The notes beneath the pieces were generated by a model that had not been told where the DNA came from, made no database searches, and worked only from the letters and a program-made list of their open reading frames with translations. A stretch of DNA of 44,685 nt, taken from assembly GCA_020723855.1 (NCBI GenBank), contig DYIB01000002.1, positions 1 through 44,685 of the forward strand. Reading direction: 5' to 3'. This DNA comes from Uliginosibacterium gangwonense. GTDB taxonomy: Bacteria > Pseudomonadota > Gammaproteobacteria > Burkholderiales > Rhodocyclaceae. Shown here in pieces: positions 25,449 to 38,850 of this stretch (its first letter is position 1; each line of letters starts with the position of its first letter). The position numbers were made by a program, and so were the translations under genes.

Positions 25449-26462
25449 GTGGCGAGTATACGGCAAAACGTCGAGCTCTCGCGCCTGCCGGATTTCCGCA
25501 ATCTCGGCGTCATGCTGCGCATCCTGCTGGCGGTGAACCTGTTCGCGCTGCTGGCCGCGCTTGCCCGCTCTCCCGACCTGGCACGCATGGCGGAAGAATT
25601 CGTCGGCCAGGCCGCCGTCCTCGAGCCGGCCCTCATCTTCAGCCTGCTGCTGGCCTATCTCGCCGGTCCCCGGCTGGCGCGCCTGCCCTATTTCCACGGG
25701 GCGGCGCTGATGAGCCTTATCGCCGTGGCGGGGGTGCTGGTCATCTACAGCTTTTTCGCCCCCCTGCTGGGCGCCGACACCACCCTGCCGGCCTTGGCGC
25801 GCCAGGCCCTGTGGACCCTGTTGGCCGTCGCGGCCCTGCTCTACTACTTCCATCTGCGCAGCCGCGCCATCTCGCCGGCGCTGGCGGAAGCGCGCCTGAT
25901 GGCGCTGACGGCGCGCATCCGGCCCCATTTCCTGTTCAACAGCCTCAACGCCGTGCTGGGGGTGATCCGCTCCGACCCCCAGCGGGCGGAGCGGGCGCTG
26001 GAGGAATTGTCGGACCTGTTTCGCGTGCTGATGGCGGACAACCGGGAACTGGTGCGCTTGTCGGACGAGATCGCCCTGTGCCGCCAGTACCTGGACCTGG
26101 AGCGGCTGCGCCTGGGGGACCGGCTGGAAGTGAAGTGGCAGGTGGAGGCTTGCCCGCCCGACGCCCTGGTGCCGCCGCTGATGCTCCAGCCCCTGCTGGA
26201 GAACGCCGTCTATCACGGCATCGAGCCGGGCGAAGGCCCCGGCCGGCTCGCCATCACCATCGCGCGCAACCGGGACGAGGTGCTGATCCGGCTGGAGAAC
26301 CCTTATCATGGCGGCGGCAACCACCATCCCGGCAACCGCATGGCCCTGGACAACATACGCGAGCGCCTGATGCTGTTCTACGACCTGGAGGCACGCCTGG
26401 GGACCGGGGTGGTGCAGGGCACCTACCGCGTCGATATTCGCATCCCCTACCGGCGGAAATGA
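25449..26462 (+). CDS. AlgZ/LytS-type membrane sensor histidine kinase
   Basis: About 337 residues with four membrane segments (about 22-40, 58-78, 87-107, 117-134), then a His_kinase domain with H160 in [14 protein letters not shown] and an ATPase with [14 protein letters not shown] and NIRERL. This is the LytS/AlgZ (FimS) type that pairs with LytTR regulators. The start is uncertain. The frame opens with a TTG at 25377, only 3 bases from the argH start; I prefer the GTG at 25449, just before LPDFRNLG, where similarity to relatives should begin. The next gene overlaps by ATGA. In Pseudomonas the homologous pair controls alginate and type IV pili; the role here is not shown. Confidence 0.8.
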   Translation: MASIRQNVELSRLPDFRNLGVMLRILLAVNLFALLAALARSPDLARMAEEFVGQAAVLEPALIFSLLLAYLAGPRLARLPYFHGAALMSLIAVAGVLVIYSFFAPLLGADTTLPALARQALWTLLAVAALLYYFHLRSRAISPALAEARLMALTARIRPHFLFNSLNAVLGVIRSDPQRAERALEELSDLFRVLMADNRELVRLSDEIALCRQYLDLERLRLGDRLEVKWQVEACPPDALVPPLMLQPLLENAVYHGIEPGEGPGRLAITIARNRDEVLIRLENPYHGGGNHHPGNRMALDNIRERLMLFYDLEARLGTGVVQGTYRVDIRIPYRRK

Positions 26463-27235
26463 TGACTGCAGCGCCCATGAAGATCTTCCTGGTGGACGAC
26501 GAGAAGCCCGCGCGCGAGCGGCTCAAGGCCGTGCTGGCGGACATTGCCGGCCAACTGCCCAATCAGGTGGTGGGCGAGGCGGCCAACGGCATGGAGGCCC
26601 TGGAGGGAATACCCGCGGCCGGACCGGACGTGGTGCTGGTGGATATCCGCATGCCGCGCATGGACGGTGTGGAACTGGTGCGCCACCTGGGCAGGATGGA
26701 GCGGCCCCCGGCCGTGGTGTTCGTCACCGCCTACGACCAGTACGCGGTCCAGGCCTTCGAGCTCAATGCCGTGGACTACCTGCTCAAGCCGGTGCGCGCC
26801 GAGCGCCTGGCCGGCGCCCTGGGGAAGGCACGGCGCAGCGGGCCGCTCGCCGCCGCCGTGCTGGACAGGCTGCCTCAGGAGGGACGGCGCCACCTGTCGT
26901 GCACCGAGCGCGGGCGCATCCTGCTCATCCCGGTGGAGCACATCCTCTACCTCAAGGCCGAGCTCAAGTACGTCACCGCCCGCACCGCCGAGCGCGAATA
27001 CCTGCTGGAGGAATCCCTCACCCAACTGGAAAGCGAGTTCCCCCGGCGCTTCGTGCGGGTGCACCGCAACTGCCTGATCGCGCGCGAGGCCATCGCCGGC
27101 TTCGAGCGCGACTCGAGCAGCGAAGGCGAGACCCACTGGCTGGCCCTGGTCAAGGGCGCCGCCGAGAAGCTGCCCATCAGCCGGCGCCAGTGGCCGGCGG
27201 TGAAAGCCGCCTTCGCCGGGGAGCGCGGCGACTGA
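26459..27235 (+). CDS. AlgR-like LytTR response regulator
   Basis: A 258-residue regulator. The receiver (about 8-125) has LVDDE, D62 (VLVDIRMP), FVTAYDQYAVQAFE and the lysine of YLLKP. A LytTR DNA-binding domain (about 150-255) reads EHILYLKAELKYV, EESLTQLESEFP and FVRVHRNCLI. The ATG at 26459 overlaps the kinase stop, so the pair is co-translated; ATGs at 26462 and 26477 are alternatives. Followed by the repeat element at 27269, then convergent ppc. Partner of the AlgZ-like kinase by position and family. Confidence 0.9.
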   Translation: MMTAAPMKIFLVDDEKPARERLKAVLADIAGQLPNQVVGEAANGMEALEGIPAAGPDVVLVDIRMPRMDGVELVRHLGRMERPPAVVFVTAYDQYAVQAFELNAVDYLLKPVRAERLAGALGKARRSGPLAAAVLDRLPQEGRRHLSCTERGRILLIPVEHILYLKAELKYVTARTAEREYLLEESLTQLESEFPRRFVRVHRNCLIAREAIAGFERDSSSEGETHWLALVKGAAEKLPISRRQWPAVKAAFAGERGD

Positions 27236-27268
27236 GCCGCGCCAGCACTCATCAACCTTGAAACCACG

Positions 27269-27402
27269 GTTGAAACCGCCTTCGACGCAAAGATCGCAAA
27301 GACGCAAAGGCCGCAAAGAACGATCGAAACATCACCCTCCGGGTGTCGGCCATCCTTCAGGATTTTCCTTTGCGTCCTTTGCGTTAGGTGCGGTATTCAG
27401 GA
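27269..27402. repeat. CGCAAAG-type intergenic inverted-repeat element, copy 2
   Basis: Nearly the same sequence as 5151-5299, sharing GTTGAAA..CCGCCTTCGACGC, ATCGCAAAGACGCA and TCGGCCATCCTTCAGGATT. It lies between the convergent AlgR-like and ppc genes and abuts the ppc stop codon. The arms (serial CGCAAAG versus CCTTTGCG) could fold into a hairpin on either strand, so it may terminate both genes. Confidence 0.8.
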
Positions 27403-30162
27403 TCAACCGCTGTTCCTCAACCCCGCCGCGATGCCGTTGATGGTGAGATGGATGCCGCGCTTCACGCGCTCGTCCTGGTTGCCGCCGCGGTAGCGCTTGA
27501 GCAGCTCGATCTGCAGGTGGTTGAGCGGGTCCAGGTAGGGGAAGCGGTTGCGGATGGAGCGGCGCAGCAGGCGGTTGCCCATGAGCAGCTCGGGCTGGCC
27601 GGTGATGGCCAGTAGCGCCTCGATGCTGGCCTGCCATTCCGCCTTCAGGCGCGGGAAGATGGCCTCCCGCAGCGCCTTGTCGCTCACCAGGTCGGCGTAG
27701 CGCGAGGCGATGGCGATGTCGCTCTTGGCCAGCACCATGTCCATGTTGGACAGCAGGGTCTGGAAGAAGGGCCATTCCCGATGCATGGTGCGCAGGCGCT
27801 CCAGTCCGTCGCCGGGATGCGCGGCGAGCCATTGCTGCACGGCGGCTCCGAAGCCGTACCAGCCGGGCAGCATGAGGCGGCACTGGGCCCAACTGAACAC
27901 CCAGGGGATGGCGCGCAGATCCTCGATGCGGGTGGATTCCCTGCGCGAGGCCGGGCGGCTGCCGATGTTCAGTTCGGCGATCTCGCTGATGACCGTCGAT
28001 TCCCAGAAGTAGCGCTCGAAGCCCGGCGTCTCGTAGACCAGGCTGCGGTAGGCGGCGAAGGCCAGCCGCGACAACTGGTCCATGATGTCGAGAAATTCCG
28101 CCGGCGGCGCCGCGCCCCGCTGGCGGGGCAGCAGGGTGGCTTCCAGGGTGGCGGCGGCCAGGGTTTCGAGATTGCGCCTGCCCATCTCCGGATTCGAGTA
28201 CTTGTGGGCGATCACCTCGCCCTGCTCGGTGATGCGGATCTGCCCGGCCACGGCGCCCTCGGGCTGGGCCAGGATGGCCTGGTAGGACGGCCCGCCGCCG
28301 CGGCCCACCGAGCCGCCGCGGCCATGGAACAGGCGCAGTTGCAGGCCCGTGCGGCGGAACAGCTCCACCAGCGCCGTCTCCGCCTTGTACAGCTCCCAGC
28401 CGGAGGTCAGGAAGCCGCCGTCCTTGTTGCTGTCGGAATAGCCCAGCATCACCTCCTGGGTGTCGCCGCGGGAGGCGAGCAGCTTGCGGTACGGCTCCAG
28501 GGAGAACAGGCGCGCCATCACCGGGCCGCAGTTGCGCAGATCGGCGATGGTCTCGAACAGGGGGACGATGTTTACGTCCAGTGCCTGATCGCAGGGCCGC
28601 AGCAGGCCCACTTCCTTGAGCAGCAGCGCCGCTTCCAGGATGTCGGAAACGCCGTCCGTCTTGGAGATGATGTAGTTGGGCACCGAGGCCTTGCCGTAGC
28701 GCCGGTGGGCTCTAGCGGCGGTGCGCAGGATGGCGAGCTCGGCAGTGGTCTCCTCGGAATAGCGCACATGGGGCGAGACCAGGGGGCGCGGTGTCGCCAG
28801 CTCTTGCAGCAGCAGGGCGATGCGCGCGTCCTCGTCCAGGGTGGAATAGTCCGGCTCGGGGCGCGCCACGCGCAGCAGCTCGGCCACCACGCGCTCGTGC
28901 ACGTCCGAGTTCTGGCGCATGTCGAGGGGCGCCAGGTGGAAGCCGAACACGTCCACGGCGCGGCGTAGCCGCCGCAGCCGCCCCCGTGCCAGCAGGGCGG
29001 AACCGTTGGCCGTGAGGGAGCGGTGGATGACGTCCAGGTCGGCGCTCAGCTCGGCGGCGTCGGCATAGGGCGGCGCGTCGCCCACCGCGTGGCGCAGGGC
29101 CTCGAACTGGTCGAGCTGCCGGGCGGTCGCCGCCAGGCGCGCGTAGATGCCGGAAATGGCACGGCGGTAGGGTTCGTCGCTGCGGTGCGGCGAGTGGTCC
29201 GGCGAGCGGCTCGCCAGCTCCTCCAACTGGTCGGACACGTTCACCAGCAGGTTGGCGAGCGACAGCTCGGCGCCCAGCCGGTGCAGCTCCTCCAGATAGA
29301 AATCCAGCGCCGTGGTGGACTGCAGGCGCAGGGCGGCTTGCATCACTTCGGCGGTGACGAAGGGGTTGCCGTCCCGGTCGCCGCCGATCCAACTGCCGAT
29401 GCGCAGGAAGGACGGCAGCTCCACGCCGTCCCAGAAGCGGTCGGTGCGCGCCAGCAGGTCCTCCAGGTTGGCGTAGAAGCGCGGCAGCTCCTTGAGGAAG
29501 GTGTAATCGTAGTAGGACAGGCCATTGCGCACCTCGTCCAGCACCGACAGCTTGGCCGGGCGCAGCATGCGTGTCTGCCACAGGGTCAGCACCAGGCGGC
29601 GCAGGGACTCGTCGATGGCGGTCATCTCGTCGGGGGTGAGCTGCTTGCGGTCGCGCCGGTCCAGCAGGCGGGCGATGGCCAGCTCGCAGTTGAGGATGCT
29701 CTTGCGCTGCACCTCGGTGGGGTGGGCCGTGAGCACCGGCACGATCAGCGCCCGGGCGAAGAACTCCTGCAGTTGCGCGGGGCTGCATCCCGCCTGCAGG
29801 GCGTCGGCCAGCGCCTTGGCGATGGTGCCCTCGCGCGGCGCCGAGCCCGCCAGGGCGTGTGCCCGGCTGCGGCGGATATGGTGCAGGTCTTCCGCGATGT
29901 TGGCGAGATGGGAGAAGTAAGTGAAGGCGCGCACTACCTGGATGGTCTGCACGGGCGACAGGTTGTCCAGGGTCGCTTCCAGTTCCCGGCGCGCCGCATG
30001 GTCGTCGTCGCGGCGGAAGCGGATGGAGTTCTGGCGTATGCGCTCCACCAGTTGGAAGGCGGCCTCGCCCTCCTGGTCGCGCAGGGTGTCGCCGAGGATG
30101 CGGCCGAGCAGGCGGATGTCCTCCCGCAGGGGCTGGTCCTTGTCCTCTGTTGCTGCGTTCAT
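27403..30162 (-). CDS. ppc: phosphoenolpyruvate carboxylase
   Basis: A 919-residue enzyme that carboxylates phosphoenolpyruvate to oxaloacetate, refilling the TCA cycle. Catalytic blocks are [13 protein letters not shown] (active-site histidine), [21 protein letters not shown] and [14 protein letters not shown], and the C-terminus ends in the usual short tail (GLRNSG). I take the ATG at 30160-30162 ([15 protein letters not shown]); the frame remains open another 310 bases upstream but that part is the opposite frame of the thioredoxin-like gene. That gene ends 8 bases before, so the two are probably co-transcribed. Confidence 0.96.
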   Translation of the reverse strand: MNAATEDKDQPLREDIRLLGRILGDTLRDQEGEAAFQLVERIRQNSIRFRRDDDHAARRELEATLDNLSPVQTIQVVRAFTYFSHLANIAEDLHHIRRSRAHALAGSAPREGTIAKALADALQAGCSPAQLQEFFARALIVPVLTAHPTEVQRKSILNCELAIARLLDRRDRKQLTPDEMTAIDESLRRLVLTLWQTRMLRPAKLSVLDEVRNGLSYYDYTFLKELPRFYANLEDLLARTDRFWDGVELPSFLRIGSWIGGDRDGNPFVTAEVMQAALRLQSTTALDFYLEELHRLGAELSLANLLVNVSDQLEELASRSPDHSPHRSDEPYRRAISGIYARLAATARQLDQFEALRHAVGDAPPYADAAELSADLDVIHRSLTANGSALLARGRLRRLRRAVDVFGFHLAPLDMRQNSDVHERVVAELLRVARPEPDYSTLDEDARIALLLQELATPRPLVSPHVRYSEETTAELAILRTAARAHRRYGKASVPNYIISKTDGVSDILEAALLLKEVGLLRPCDQALDVNIVPLFETIADLRNCGPVMARLFSLEPYRKLLASRGDTQEVMLGYSDSNKDGGFLTSGWELYKAETALVELFRRTGLQLRLFHGRGGSVGRGGGPSYQAILAQPEGAVAGQIRITEQGEVIAHKYSNPEMGRRNLETLAAATLEATLLPRQRGAAPPAEFLDIMDQLSRLAFAAYRSLVYETPGFERYFWESTVISEIAELNIGSRPASRRESTRIEDLRAIPWVFSWAQCRLMLPGWYGFGAAVQQWLAAHPGDGLERLRTMHREWPFFQTLLSNMDMVLAKSDIAIASRYADLVSDKALREAIFPRLKAEWQASIEALLAITGQPELLMGNRLLRRSIRNRFPYLDPLNHLQIELLKRYRGGNQDERVKRGIHLTINGIAAGLRNSG

Positions 30163-30170
30163 GCCGTTCT

Positions 30171-30659
30171 CTACTGGCCCAGGTTTTGTTGTGCTTGTTC
30201 GATGAGTCGTTCTATGTACGTTCCGTAGTAATCGGCAATGCGCACGCCCACCAGCGGTTCGGCCAGCCGGCGGCCGTCCGGGCCATAGACTGCCAGGGTG
30301 GGCGTCACCTTCGCGCCCTCCCGCCGCGCAAAGGCGCGATGGGTGATGCGGCTGCCGCCGAAGTCGGTCAGGGGCTTGTCGCTGTCGCTGTCGATCTGCC
30401 GTATCAGCAGGCGCGCGCCGCTGCCGGGCCGGCTCAGGAGCGGCAGCAGGTGGTCGCGCCTGACCAGTTCGCACCAGTGGCAGTCGGCCTGGCTGTAGAG
30501 CACGAGCAGGGGAATGCGCGCCGCGCGCATGCGTGAGGCATCGGCGGCAAGGTTGTCGGCGCGCGGGATTTCACGGGGCGCGGCGGCGGTCGGCGGGGGC
30601 GGCCATGCTAAAATCAGCGCCAGCACTGCCAGCAGGCGGCGCCGCAGTTGCCTATTCAT
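30171..30659 (-). CDS. secreted thioredoxin-fold protein with CHWC motif
   Basis: A 162-residue protein. An arginine-rich start and hydrophobic stretch (about 8-20) followed by PTAAAPRE look like a signal peptide. The mature part is thioredoxin-like, with CHWC at 60-63 ([12 protein letters not shown]) and a cis-proline region in [13 protein letters not shown]. This places it among SoxW/DsbD-C-type periplasmic thiol proteins; the exact partner is unknown. The start at 30657-30659 is chosen to begin at the signal peptide. It lies back to back with hemC, whose GTG start is 13 bases away on the other strand, so the two promoters must overlap. Confidence 0.8.
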   Translation of the reverse strand: MNRQLRRRLLAVLALILAWPPPPTAAAPREIPRADNLAADASRMRAARIPLLVLYSQADCHWCELVRRDHLLPLLSRPGSGARLLIRQIDSDSDKPLTDFGGSRITHRAFARREGAKVTPTLAVYGPDGRRLAEPLVGVRIADYYGTYIERLIEQAQQNLGQ

Positions 30660-30671
30660 GAGTTTCCCAAC

Positions 30672-31604
30672 GTGATTGCCAGCCCCGATCATATCGTCAT
30701 CGCCTCGCGCGAGTCGCGGCTTGCCCTGTGGCAGGCCGAACATGTGCGTGACCGCTTGGCCGCATTATATCCCCGGTGCCGCATCGAGATTCTCGGCATG
30801 ACGACGCGCGGCGACAAGATCCTCGACCGCCCGCTGGCCAAGGTGGGCGGCAAGGGCCTGTTCGTGAAGGAACTGGAGACGGCCCTGCTGGACGGCCGCG
30901 CCGACATCGCCGTGCACTCCATGAAGGACGTGCCCATGGAGCTGGCGCCGGAGTTCGCCCTGGTGGCCGTGAGCGAGCGGGAAGTGCCTTTCGACGCCTT
31001 CGTCTCCAACAAGTACGCTGCCCTGGACGAGCTGCCGCCCGGCGGCATCGTCGGCACCTCCAGCCTGCGGCGCGAGGCGCAGTTGCGCGCCCGCTTCCCC
31101 TATCTCGCGGTGAGCAGCCTGCGCGGCAACCTGGACACGCGCCTGCGCAAGCTGGACGCCGGCGAGTACGATGCCATCATCCTCGCCGCCGCCGGCCTGA
31201 CCCGGCTGGGCCTGGCCTCGCGCATCCGCGCCGTGCTGCCGGCGGAATTGTCCCTGCCCGCGGCGGGCCAGGGGGCGCTAGGCATCGAGGCCCTGGCGGC
31301 GCGCCCGGAAGTGGCCGCCTGGATGGCCCCCCTGAACGACGCCGCTGCCAGCGCCTGTGTGCGTGCCGAACGCGCCGTGTCGCGGGCGCTGGCGGGAAGC
31401 TGCGAAGTGCCCCTGGGCGCTTTTGCCGAGATGCGCGGCGGCAGCCTCCATCTGCGCGGCTTCGTCGCCCTGCCCGACGGCACGCGCATGGCCTGCGCGG
31501 AACGGGAGGGGGCGCCCGACCGGGCCGAGGAACTGGGCCTGGCGCTGGCCGAGGAGCTGCGCCGCCGCGGTGCCGAAGAGATTCTCGCCGCCCTGCCCCA
31601 CTGA
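30672..31604 (+). CDS. hemC: porphobilinogen deaminase (hydroxymethylbilane synthase)
   Basis: A 310-residue enzyme that polymerises four porphobilinogens into hydroxymethylbilane. It has [50 protein letters not shown] and GSCEVPLGA, with C244 carrying the dipyrromethane cofactor. The start is a GTG at 30672; a TTG at 30648 is in frame but would overlap the divergent gene's start. The hemD ATG overlaps its stop (TGATG), the usual hemC-hemD coupling. Confidence 0.95.
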   Translation: MIASPDHIVIASRESRLALWQAEHVRDRLAALYPRCRIEILGMTTRGDKILDRPLAKVGGKGLFVKELETALLDGRADIAVHSMKDVPMELAPEFALVAVSEREVPFDAFVSNKYAALDELPPGGIVGTSSLRREAQLRARFPYLAVSSLRGNLDTRLRKLDAGEYDAIILAAAGLTRLGLASRIRAVLPAELSLPAAGQGALGIEALAARPEVAAWMAPLNDAAASACVRAERAVSRALAGSCEVPLGAFAEMRGGSLHLRGFVALPDGTRMACAEREGAPDRAEELGLALAEELRRRGAEEILAALPH

Positions 31605-32410
31605 TGGCTGCGGCCGACCGCCAGGGCGCCCCGCCTCTTGCCGGACGACACATCGTCGTCACCCGGCCCGCCGGCCAGGCGGGCACGCTGGCGGCGGCGA
31701 TCCAGGCCCAGGGGGGCACGGCGGTCCTGTTCCCGGTGCTGGAGATTTTCGACGTGGCGGATCTGCGGCCCCTGGTCGCCGTGGCCGACCGGCTGGAGCA
31801 GTACGACTTCGCCGTGTTCATCAGCGCCAATGCGGTGGACAAGGCCCTCAACGTCGTTCTCGCGCGCCGGCCCTGGCCTGTGCACCTGCGCGCCGTCACT
31901 GTGGGCAAGTCCAGCGAGAGGGAGCTGGCGCGCTTCGGCGTCGGCGAGGTCATCGCGCCGAGCGGGCGCTTCGACAGCGAGGCCCTGCTGTCCCTGCCGG
32001 AAATGGCGCAGCCGCAGGTGGCGGGCAAGCGCTTCGTGATCTTCCGCGGCGACGGCGGGCGCGAGCTGCTCGGCGACACCCTGGTGGCGCGCGGCGCCAG
32101 TATCGAGTACGTGGAATGCTACCGGCGCGGCAAGCCCAACCTGGATGCCGCGCCCCTGATGAAACTGTGGGCCCGCGGCGAGCTGGACGCCATCACGGTG
32201 ACCAGCAGCGAGGGTCTGCGCAATCTGTTCGACATGGTGGGCAAGCTGGGGCAGGCGTGGCTGCGCCGTACCTCCGTATTCGTGCCCCACGAGCGCATCG
32301 CCGAGGAGGCACGGCGCCTGGGGCTGGAGCGGGTGGTCCTGACCGGAGCGGGCGACGACGGCCTGCTGGCCGGCCTGCTGGCCCACTACGGGGACAACAA
32401 GAAACAATGA
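31604..32410 (+). CDS. hemD: uroporphyrinogen-III synthase
   Basis: A 268-residue protein that cyclises hydroxymethylbilane to uroporphyrinogen III. The family is poorly conserved, but the expected pattern is here: HIVVTRPAGQAGTLAAAI near the start, VFISANAV, GKSSERELARFGV, IFRGDGGRELL, VECYRRG and ITVTSSEGLRNLF. The ATG shares its first base with the hemC stop. It is 13 bases before hemX, so hemC-D-X-Y looks like one operon. Confidence 0.93.
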   Translation: MAAADRQGAPPLAGRHIVVTRPAGQAGTLAAAIQAQGGTAVLFPVLEIFDVADLRPLVAVADRLEQYDFAVFISANAVDKALNVVLARRPWPVHLRAVTVGKSSERELARFGVGEVIAPSGRFDSEALLSLPEMAQPQVAGKRFVIFRGDGGRELLGDTLVARGASIEYVECYRRGKPNLDAAPLMKLWARGELDAITVTSSEGLRNLFDMVGKLGQAWLRRTSVFVPHERIAEEARRLGLERVVLTGAGDDGLLAGLLAHYGDNKKQ

Positions 32411-32423
32411 TGAAGCGAGCCAC

Positions 32424-33494
32424 ATGAACACAACCCTGACCAACGAGGGCGAAGGCGCCCTCCTGCAGCCGCCCCCCTCCCGGCGGCGGCGCCTGTGGTC
32501 CGCCCTGGCCCACCCGGCGGTGGTGATCGCCATCCTCGCCCTGGCCCTGCTCGGCTGGCAGTGGTTCGAGACGCGCGTGCGCCTCGACCGGCTGCAAGAG
32601 GAACTGGCCCGGCGCCTGGCCCAGAGCGAGGCCATGGCCAACGACAGCCGCCTGCTGGGCAAGCAGAACCAGGATCTGCTGCAATCGCTCACCGCCAAGG
32701 TGGGCGTGCTGGAGGCCAAGCTGGCGGAGTCCCAGAGCCAGCAGGCGGCGCTGGAGGCCATGTACCAGGAGCTGACGCGCAGCCGCGACGAGCGCGTGCT
32801 GGCGGAGGTGGAGCAGGCGGTGAACCTGGCCGCCCAGCAACTGCAGCTCGCCGGCAACGTGGAGGCGGCGCTGATCGCCCTGCAGGGGGCGGATGCGCGC
32901 CTGGCAAGGGCCGACCGCGCCCAGTTCCTGCCCCTGCGCAAGGTGCTGGCGCGCGACATCGAGCGCCTGAAGGCCCTGCCCATGGCCGACGTGCCCGGCA
33001 TCGCCCTGCGCCTGGAGGGCGTCATCAACGCCGTGGACGCCCTGCCGCTCGCCTTCGAGGCGAAACCGCGGCCCGAGCCGGCCAAACCCGCGCCCCGGCA
33101 CGTCACCGACGCCGGCTTCTGGACCGCCCTGGGCGAGGAACTGTGGAGCGAGCTGAAGCAGCTCATCCGCATCGAGCGCATGGACCGGCCCGACCCGGGG
33201 CTGCTGTCGCCCTCCAACGTGTTCTTCCTGCGCGAGAACCTCAAGCTGCGCCTGATCAATGCGCGCCTGGCGCTGCTGCAGCGGGACGGCAAGATGTTCC
33301 GCGAGGACATCCGGCAGGCGCGCGCCTGGCTGGACCGTTACTTCGATCCGCGCTCCAGGTCGGTAGCCGATGCCATCGCTACCCTCGATCAACTGGAGGC
33401 GGCCCAGGTGGCCCTGGAGCTGCCGGCGCTGGAGGACAGCCTGACGGCCTTGCGCAACTTCAAGCTGGCGCGGGAGAAGGGGAGCGGCCGCTGA
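32424..33494 (+). CDS. hemX: HemX membrane protein (uroporphyrinogen methyltransferase-like annotation)
   Basis: A 356-residue protein with a short cytoplasmic proline- and arginine-rich start, one membrane helix (about 31-46), a coiled coil (about 50-115) and a helical periplasmic domain ending in FREDIRQARAWLDRYFD and ALPALEDSLTALRNFKL-like blocks. HemX proteins are often labelled uroporphyrinogen-III C-methyltransferase because of fused homologues, but this form has no methyltransferase domain. A structural or regulatory role in heme synthesis is assumed from position. hemY starts 2 bases after its stop. Confidence 0.88.
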   Translation: MNTTLTNEGEGALLQPPPSRRRRLWSALAHPAVVIAILALALLGWQWFETRVRLDRLQEELARRLAQSEAMANDSRLLGKQNQDLLQSLTAKVGVLEAKLAESQSQQAALEAMYQELTRSRDERVLAEVEQAVNLAAQQLQLAGNVEAALIALQGADARLARADRAQFLPLRKVLARDIERLKALPMADVPGIALRLEGVINAVDALPLAFEAKPRPEPAKPAPRHVTDAGFWTALGEELWSELKQLIRIERMDRPDPGLLSPSNVFFLRENLKLRLINARLALLQRDGKMFREDIRQARAWLDRYFDPRSRSVADAIATLDQLEAAQVALELPALEDSLTALRNFKLAREKGSGR

Positions 33495-33495
33495 C

Positions 33496-34716
33496 ATGCG
33501 CGTGCTGATCTGGCTGCTGGCCCTGTTCGCCCTGGCGGTCGGTCTGTCCCTGGCGGCCGGCTACAACGAGGGCTACGTGCTGCTGGTGCTGCCGCCCTAT
33601 CGGGTGGAACTGTCCCTCAACTTCTTTGTGGTGCTGCTATTGGCGGTCTTGTTCCTCGGCTACCTGGCCCTGCGCACCGTGGTGAACACCCTGCGCCTGC
33701 CCGAGTCGGTGCGCCGCTTCCGCGAGGCCAAGCGGCGGGAGAAAGCGGCCCAGGCCTTCCGCGACGCGGTGCAGAACCTGTTCGAGGGCCGTTACGGCCA
33801 TGCGCTGAAGAATGCCGCCCTGGCCTATGAGGCGGGCGAGGCGCGCGGCCTGGCGGCTTTGATCGCGGCGCGCGCGGCGCGCGCCATGCGCGACGACGGG
33901 CGCGAGCGGGAATGGCTGGAGCGCGCCGCCGAGCATGACCGCGACGTGCATGTGGCGCGCCTGCTGATCACCGCCAAGAACCATACCGACGCACGCCGTT
34001 TCGACGAGGCGGCGCAGGCCCTGGAGACGCTCAACAGCGGCGGTCAGCGTCATATCGCCGGTCTGCGTCTGGGCTTGCGCATCTACCGCGCGCTGAACCG
34101 CTGGACTGACGTGGTGCGCATCGCGCGCCTGCTGGAAAAGCATCGGGCGCTCGCGCCCGAGCCCGCCCGCCTGCTGAAGCTGCGCGCCCACCTGGAGAGC
34201 CTGCGCGCCAAGGAGACGGACGCCAAGGCGCTGGTGAAGTATTGGGATACCATTCCCGCCGCCGAGCGGCGCGTGCCCCAGCTCGCGCGCGAAGCGGCCC
34301 GGGCCCTCATCGCCGCCGGCGACGGTGTCGCCGCCCAGTGTCTCATCGAAGAGCAGCTCGAAGCCGAATGGGATTCCGGGCTGGCCGAGCTCTATGGCCA
34401 ATGCCGCGGCGGCGACATGGTGAGCCGCATCGCCCGCGCCGAGAAATGGCTGGCGGCCCATCCCAACGATGCACGCCTGCTGCTGGCTCTGGGGCGCATG
34501 TGCCGCAGCCGCGAGCTGTGGGGCAAGGCCCAGAGCTATTTCGAGGCCTCCCTGGCCCTGGAGCCCACCCAGGCGGGCTATGCCGAGCTGGCGACCCTGA
34601 TGGATTACCTGGGACGCACCGAGGAAGCAAACCGCCTGTATCGCCGCGCCGCGGAGCTGTGCAGCCAGGCGGCGCCACCCACCCCGGCGCCCGTGGCGCT
34701 GGCCGATCAGCAATAG
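33496..34716 (+). CDS. hemY: HemY-type membrane protein with TPR repeats
   Basis: A 406-residue protein with two N-terminal membrane segments (about 3-21 and 41-58), the conserved loop NEGYVLLVLPPYRVELSLN between them, and a long array of TPR-like helices. This is the proteobacterial HemY of the hemCDXY operon, not the protoporphyrinogen oxidase also called HemY. Its role is thought to be accessory to heme synthesis. The stop lies one base from the stop of the convergent hemF. Confidence 0.9.
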   Translation: MRVLIWLLALFALAVGLSLAAGYNEGYVLLVLPPYRVELSLNFFVVLLLAVLFLGYLALRTVVNTLRLPESVRRFREAKRREKAAQAFRDAVQNLFEGRYGHALKNAALAYEAGEARGLAALIAARAARAMRDDGREREWLERAAEHDRDVHVARLLITAKNHTDARRFDEAAQALETLNSGGQRHIAGLRLGLRIYRALNRWTDVVRIARLLEKHRALAPEPARLLKLRAHLESLRAKETDAKALVKYWDTIPAAERRVPQLAREAARALIAAGDGVAAQCLIEEQLEAEWDSGLAELYGQCRGGDMVSRIARAEKWLAAHPNDARLLLALGRMCRSRELWGKAQSYFEASLALEPTQAGYAELATLMDYLGRTEEANRLYRRAAELCSQAAPPTPAPVALADQQ

Positions 34717-34717
34717 C

Positions 34718-36966
<2,249 letters not shown>

Positions 36967-36969
36967 TTT

Positions 36970-38529
<1,560 letters not shown>

Positions 38530-38534
38530 AGTTC

Positions 38535-38611
38535 GTGAGGGGTGAGGAGTGAAGAGTGAGGAGCAAGGGGCAGGGTTCTGAACTCCTCACACCTCGCCCC
38601 TCACTCCCCAC
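38535..38611. repeat. GTGAGG-type inverted repeat between fis and purH
   Basis: The left arm (38535-38564, units like GTGAGGG/GTGAGGA) pairs with the right arm (about 38582-38611), with 23 of 30 positions matching when one arm is reversed and complemented. It fills the fis-purH gap, as the related element fills the purH-purD gap. Confidence 0.65.
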
Positions 38612-38613
38612 AG

Positions 38614-38850
38614 TCATAAGAGTTTGTGTTCGATCAGCTTGCGGCGCAGCGTGTTGCGGTTGATGCCCAGCATCTCCGCCGCCACCGTCTGGTTGCCGTT
38701 GGCATGGCGCATGACGGTCTCCAGCATGGGCTTCTCGACGTTGCGCAGGACCATCTCGTAGACGGCCGACGGTTTTTCACCGTCCAGATCGCGGAAATAG
38801 CGGTCGAGAGTGCGCTTGACGAATTCGGCAATTTCGCTCTGGCGGCTCAT
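38614..38850 (-). CDS. fis: Fis-family nucleoid-associated DNA-binding protein
   Basis: A 78-residue small DNA-binding protein. The C-terminal Fis helix-turn-helix reads GNQTVAAEMLGINRNTLRRKL, preceded by the dimer helices (YEMVLRNVEKPMLETVMRHA). Fis bends DNA and adjusts transcription of growth-related genes. Its ATG overlaps the dusB stop (ATGA at 38847-38850), the classic dusB-fis operon of proteobacteria. Confidence 0.95.
   Translation of the reverse strand: MSRQSEIAEFVKRTLDRYFRDLDGEKPSAVYEMVLRNVEKPMLETVMRHANGNQTVAAEMLGINRNTLRRKLIEHKLL

Noticed and set aside
30290-30474. An upstream extension of ppc over the thioredoxin-like gene
   Set aside because: The extra residues are a shifted-frame reading of the secreted thioredoxin-like protein; the ATG at 30162 matches the family start.
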